A stretch of 64,000 bases of DNA from Megalonaias nervosa. Its lineage: Eukaryota > Mollusca > Bivalvia > Unionida > Unionidae. The notes under the pieces were generated by a model. That model worked only from the letters and a program-made list of their open reading frames with translations, did not search any database and had not been told where the DNA came from. The DNA lies in the NCBI GenBank assembly GCA_016617855.1, contig JAECUM010001808.1, positions 80,258 to 144,257 of the forward strand, given 5' to 3'. A program made the position numbers and the translations under genes. This document shows positions 61,130 to 64,000 of the stretch, piece after piece (positions within the stretch are counted from its first letter, which is position 1; each line of letters starts with the position of its first letter).

Positions 61130-62060
61130 TTTGTTTAATAAATATTTCTGAACGAAAAAATAAATATTCTGAATAAATATTTATAAAAAATAAAATATTT
61201 TAGAAAATCTGACTAAATTCAACGATTTTGATGTGTATATTACTCGAAAGCTTAAAAAACATGATCAAAATTGCAACGTTGTCAGGATATATTACTCGAA
61301 AACTTAAAAAATATGATCAAAATTATGGTTTTGTTGGGTATAATACCCCTAAAGTTCAGAAAATCCGACCGAATTTCATAAAAAATAAAATTGTATTATA
61401 ACAAAAATATTTCTGAATCAGAATAAAAATGAAAATATATTTCTGAATAATATTTATAAAAAATAAAAATATTTTAGAAAATCTGACTGAATTCGCAATT
61501 TTGACGGGTAATATACCCATCAAATTTAGAAAATCTGATCAAAGTCACAATATTGTTGGGTAACTAACCCATCAAATTTAGAGAATCTGACTGAATTCGC
61601 AATTTTGACGGGTAATATACCCATCAAATTTAGAAAATCTGCCGAATTTCATAAAAAATAAAATTTTATTATAATAAAAATATTTCTGAATCAGAATAAA
61701 AATAAAAATATATTTCTTAATAAAAATAAAAATATTTTAGAAAATCTGACTGAATTCGCAATTTTGATGGGTATATTACCCGTCAAATTTAGAAAATCTG
61801 ATCAAAATCACAATGTTGTTGGGTAACTTACCCATCAAATTTAGAAAATCTGATCAAAGTCACAAAATTGTTAGGTAACTTACCCATCAAATTTAGAAAA
61901 TGTGACTGAATTTCATAAAAAATAAAATTTTATTATAATAACAAATTAAAATATTTCTGAATCAGATAAATATAAAAATATTTTTGAATCAGAATCAGAT
62001 AAAAATAAAAAATTATATTTTTGAATCAGATAAAAGTAAAATATATTTCTGAATAAAAAT
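61130..62060. repeat. AT-rich iteron-like array of GGGTA...TACCC palindromes
   Basis: Units of about 54-60 bp end in 'aaatttagaaaatctga' and carry near-perfect inverted repeats: GACGGGTAATATACCCATC at 61503 and 61607, GATGGGTATATTACCCGTC at 61766, and weaker ones near 61338, 61556, 61818 and 61870. Between them are blocks 'ataaaaataaaattttatta' and 'atatttctgaatcagaataa'. No coding capacity. It looks like an origin, promoter or termination array rather than ordinary satellite. Confidence 0.7.
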
Positions 62061-62590
62061 AAACAGCAGCTATGATGTTCAGTCTACCATTCCATTGGGG
62101 TCCCTTCTGCCGGTAAAACCTTTACCAATAAGATCCTAAGAGTTATTGTTGGGGGCCTCAAGCCACAGGCACTCTTTCATCGGTTAAAACCTGTCTTATG
62201 GTCCACAGGCACCTTATTGAGACTTTTCGGTCCGGCGGACATTCTTTCTGGATGCCCCTATGTGGGTACCCTTCAGTGAGGTCACAAGGTCACGAGTTCA
62301 CATCATCCTGCTGTTTATTTTAGGGACGCAAGCGCATAGATACACCCCCAGCGAATTCCTAATGTGCGAAACGAAATATTAGAAATTCAGAAGGTTGTCT
62401 AGGCATTGCGATTTCATGTAACCCCCCTAAATCAAACCCCAGAGAAAGTGCAAAACTGCACTCGCCACGTTGTTTGACGTTGGCGAGGTTACGTGAAATA
62501 TCATGGGGCTTGCTTGCGTCCCGAATTATTAAGTAAATAAGAATTATTAAATAAAATGGCATCCCAGGGCCAAACCACCGACATGTGTCA
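62061..62590. other. Less AT-rich insert, no gene called
   Basis: Base composition is richer in G and C than the flanks. GGGACGCAAGC at 62321 and its complement GCTTGCGTCCC near 62511 form an inverted pair about 190 bp apart. The 83-codon minus frame (62359-62610) spans it and looks spurious. This may be a host transposon inserted into the viral module. Confidence 0.4.
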
Positions 62591-62656
62591 GTCATGGGGT
62601 TCGAACTCAAGACCTCGAGTACGAGTCAGACGTGCTACCAATGCACCATTGTTCCA
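62590..62656 (-). mobile_element. tRNA-Thr-like sequence (SINE head or relic)
   Basis: On the minus strand: GGTGCATTGGTAGCAC makes a good D-arm, the anticodon loop reads CTCGTAC (CGT, Thr), and the T-loop is TTCGAAC. The anticodon, T and acceptor stems have several mismatches, so it is not a working tRNA gene. It could be a SINE head with the body in 62061-62590. Confidence 0.5.
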
Positions 62657-62707
62657 CTCACAAATATGCGTTTCAAATATAAATATGTAGCTATCTTAGC
62701 CCTGTCA

Positions 62708-62724
62708 CCTTGACAACGTCAAGG
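62708..62724. terminator. Hairpin CCTTGACAACGTCAAGG, copy 2
   Basis: Identical to 60593-60609. It lies just past the minus-strand frame ending at 62735. A variant CTTGAC-ACA-GTCAAG is at 62820-62834, inside that frame. Confidence 0.5.
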
Positions 62725-62734
62725 ATGATAAGTA

Positions 62735-63049
62735 TTATACTACCAGATTCTGAATAAAATCTGGAATTTTACATATTTCTGCCGTTTTTGCTTTGGTTAA
62801 AATATTTATTTTCAAGCCTCTTGACACAGTCAAGGCAGAACTATCTTGCAATGAATGCATGAATCGATATATTCCAGTTCTATCTGCATGCAGTCTAGAC
62901 ACAAAAAAATCGATAATGACTACCGCGTACATGGCTTAACGTAAATCCACTATAGCGCGGTTATGACGGAATTCAATATCATCGTCACAACGTCCAAGAA
63001 TAAATTCCTTCATAATGTTAATGAAATTGAGATTTTTGTGTTTGATCAT
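62735..63049 (-). pseudogene. Possible small gene with one stop, unknown
   Basis: Minus strand: ATG at 63049 gives 37 codons ('KEFILGRCDDDIEFRHNRAI') to TAA at 62936. Six bases further, in the same frame, ATG at 62932 gives 65 codons ('MYAVVIIDFFVSRLHADRTG') to TAA at 62735. Given similar single stops in its neighbours, it may be one gene of about 104 codons. No domain; chance frames are possible. Confidence 0.28.
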
Positions 63050-63176
63050 ATAAAATTACAGGATTTAATGTTGATGGATTAGATGTATACCATCGAATAT
63101 AAAGTGTTATGTACGCAATAACAAAAGGGAGACAGCTACTTGATTGCGCTATCAGCGATGACGGATTTATCTCGCT

Positions 63177-63674
63177 TCATTGTATATACCGGAACGTAAT
63201 GTTTTTTTCGAAATTTTTCGAATACGCTGATTTGGTTATTTTTTCTGCAACACGTTGTACTGAAGGTGAGACAATGTCAAAATATTTACCAGTCGCGTAT
63301 ATCGATTGGAACATAATTTCTTCACCTGTATCTGTATTTATGGATATAACCGACCTCGGAGTCTTAGGAGAAATACCAGTATTTCCTATCTTACAATTCT
63401 GACTCTATGTGACAATTCGAAAATTTTCTAAAGAATTATCCTTTGGGTCTAAATTAATATGATCAATTACAAGTCCGTCTTCGATGACCCCGTGAAAACA
63501 TTCAAATACGAATCTATGAGATAGATACTTTTTATTTCCAGCACCAAACATGATATACCCAGTATTAGTAACAAAACCAACTGATTTTTTTAATTTGCAA
63601 TTTCTGATGACACCATCACGAGATGCTTCGTAATTTTTAATGATGGGATGTTTCACAAATTTATTTTGCTCCAT
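63177..63674 (-). pseudogene. HNH homing-type endonuclease with NUMOD repeat
   Basis: Minus strand, ATG at 63674. Residues 12-24 'IIKNYEASRDGVIRN' are a NUMOD4-type motif. 'YLSHRFVFECFHGVI' and 'LVIDHINLDPKDNSLENFR' form the HNH_3 core, with the H-N-H histidines and asparagine present. A TAG at 63405 follows 'IVT'. The same frame stays open for 75 more codons containing 'RSVISINTDTGEEIMFQSI' and ending 'TFRYIQ' before TGA at 63177, a NUMOD1-type DNA-binding repeat normally found after the HNH core. So the catalytic half is whole and the DNA-recognition half lies beyond one stop. The plus-strand frame at 63109-63402 is its shadow. It starts 12 bp after the zinc-protein gene. Confidence 0.75.
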
Positions 63675-63686
63675 TTATAACTAATA

Positions 63687-63992
63687 CTATTTGTGTAAAT
63701 GATCATTTTGAAATCTGGCCAGATAATCTTCAGCGGTTTTTATGGGAGATTCACCTGACGACTTCTTATCATAATATCGTTTCAGCTCTCTGTATCTTTT
63801 ACCACCGCATTGCACACATAACCGTATTTCTCCTCTGACCCCAACACCACATCGTAAACACGGTTTCGGTCCTAGACTAACTCTACGAAAGTTTTCCATA
63901 TGTTGACCACAAAATTCATTTACGCATGATTTATTACAAGGAGTTGAATAACCAATCATGAGCCATTGGCATCGGTTGTTTGTTTGAATCAT
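63687..63992 (-). CDS. Cys-rich zinc-binding protein (intact)
   Basis: 101 codons, minus strand, ATG at 63992, eight bases from the window edge. N-terminal 'RCQWLMIGYSTPCNKSCVNE' with 'FCGQH' forms one Cys/His cluster, and 'PCLRCGVGVRGEIRLCVQCG' a zinc ribbon with two CxxC knuckles. The C-terminal third is helical and charged ('KRYRELKRYYDKKSS'). Small proteins of this layout occur in Maverick-like and other DNA-virus genomes; a regulatory nucleic-acid-binding role is likely but unproven. The genes upstream of it lie outside the window. Confidence 0.6.
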   Translation of the reverse strand: MIQTNNRCQWLMIGYSTPCNKSCVNEFCGQHMENFRRVSLGPKPCLRCGVGVRGEIRLCVQCGGKRYRELKRYYDKKSSGESPIKTAEDYLARFQNDHLHK

Positions 63993-64000
63993 TATATATA

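Noticed and set aside
62590..62656. Functional tRNA-Thr gene
   Set aside because: The D-arm is good, but the acceptor, anticodon and T stems do not pair.
63109..63402. 97-codon plus-strand gene
   Set aside because: It is the antisense shadow of the HNH endonuclease tail, which has the recognisable motif.

Overview
The window is eukaryotic, not bacterial. It is AT-rich and dominated by microsatellites, minisatellites and transposon relics. The only host genes visible are short exons with GT/AG splice sites and matching phases. tRNA-derived SINEs of a kind common in molluscs, degenerate tandem repeats of a bivalve type, and IgSF receptor exons suggest a mollusc. That assignment is inference from memory of these families, and no species can be named.

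Layout: (1) 0-23 kb. On the minus strand are exons of an immunoglobulin-superfamily receptor (12.3, 8.0 and 3.0 kb), plus a separate cytoplasmic-tail exon with an ITAM-like tyrosine pair at 23.1 kb. Around them lie minisatellites of 55, 43 and 32 bp and several dispersed repeats. (2) 19.2-22.8 kb. A decayed Maverick/Polinton-like fragment: a protein-primed DNA polymerase B remnant followed by a three-copy family of unknown genes. It is preceded by sequence shared with a foldback element at 43.5-46.1 kb. (3) 24-53 kb. Ordinary intergenic or intronic DNA with a Ty3/gypsy pol relic whose visible domains run protease-integrase, non-LTR reverse transcriptase fragments, three hAT-like MITEs (two with perfect 8-bp duplications), a TA-flanked MITE, and a 21-bp minisatellite that stays open as a 465-codon frame. 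(4) 53.3-64 kb. The most interesting part: an endogenous Maverick/Polinton (adintovirus-like) virion module.

The module holds, on the plus strand and tightly packed: an unknown conserved protein, a pVI-like minor protein, a major capsid protein of the double jelly-roll type, a basic pX/pVI-like protein, an adenain-type cysteine protease, a fibre-like protein with the tail-fibre 'NNNKI' motif, a two-helix membrane protein, a small acidic protein, and a penton-like protein in two parts. These would form, mature and decorate an icosahedral capsid. Downstream and convergent on the minus strand are an acidic-tailed protein, an HNH endonuclease with a NUMOD-type repeat, and a Cys-rich zinc-binding protein that reaches the right edge. 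Between the two gene sets lie perfect 7+3+7 hairpins and an AT-rich iteron-like array of palindromes. No integrase, packaging ATPase or polymerase is seen in this copy; they may lie beyond the right edge. Most genes carry one or a few stops or frameshifts, so the copy is lightly decayed. Several frameshifts sit in homopolymers and could be assembly error.

All homology calls were made by eye from motifs; no search was run.
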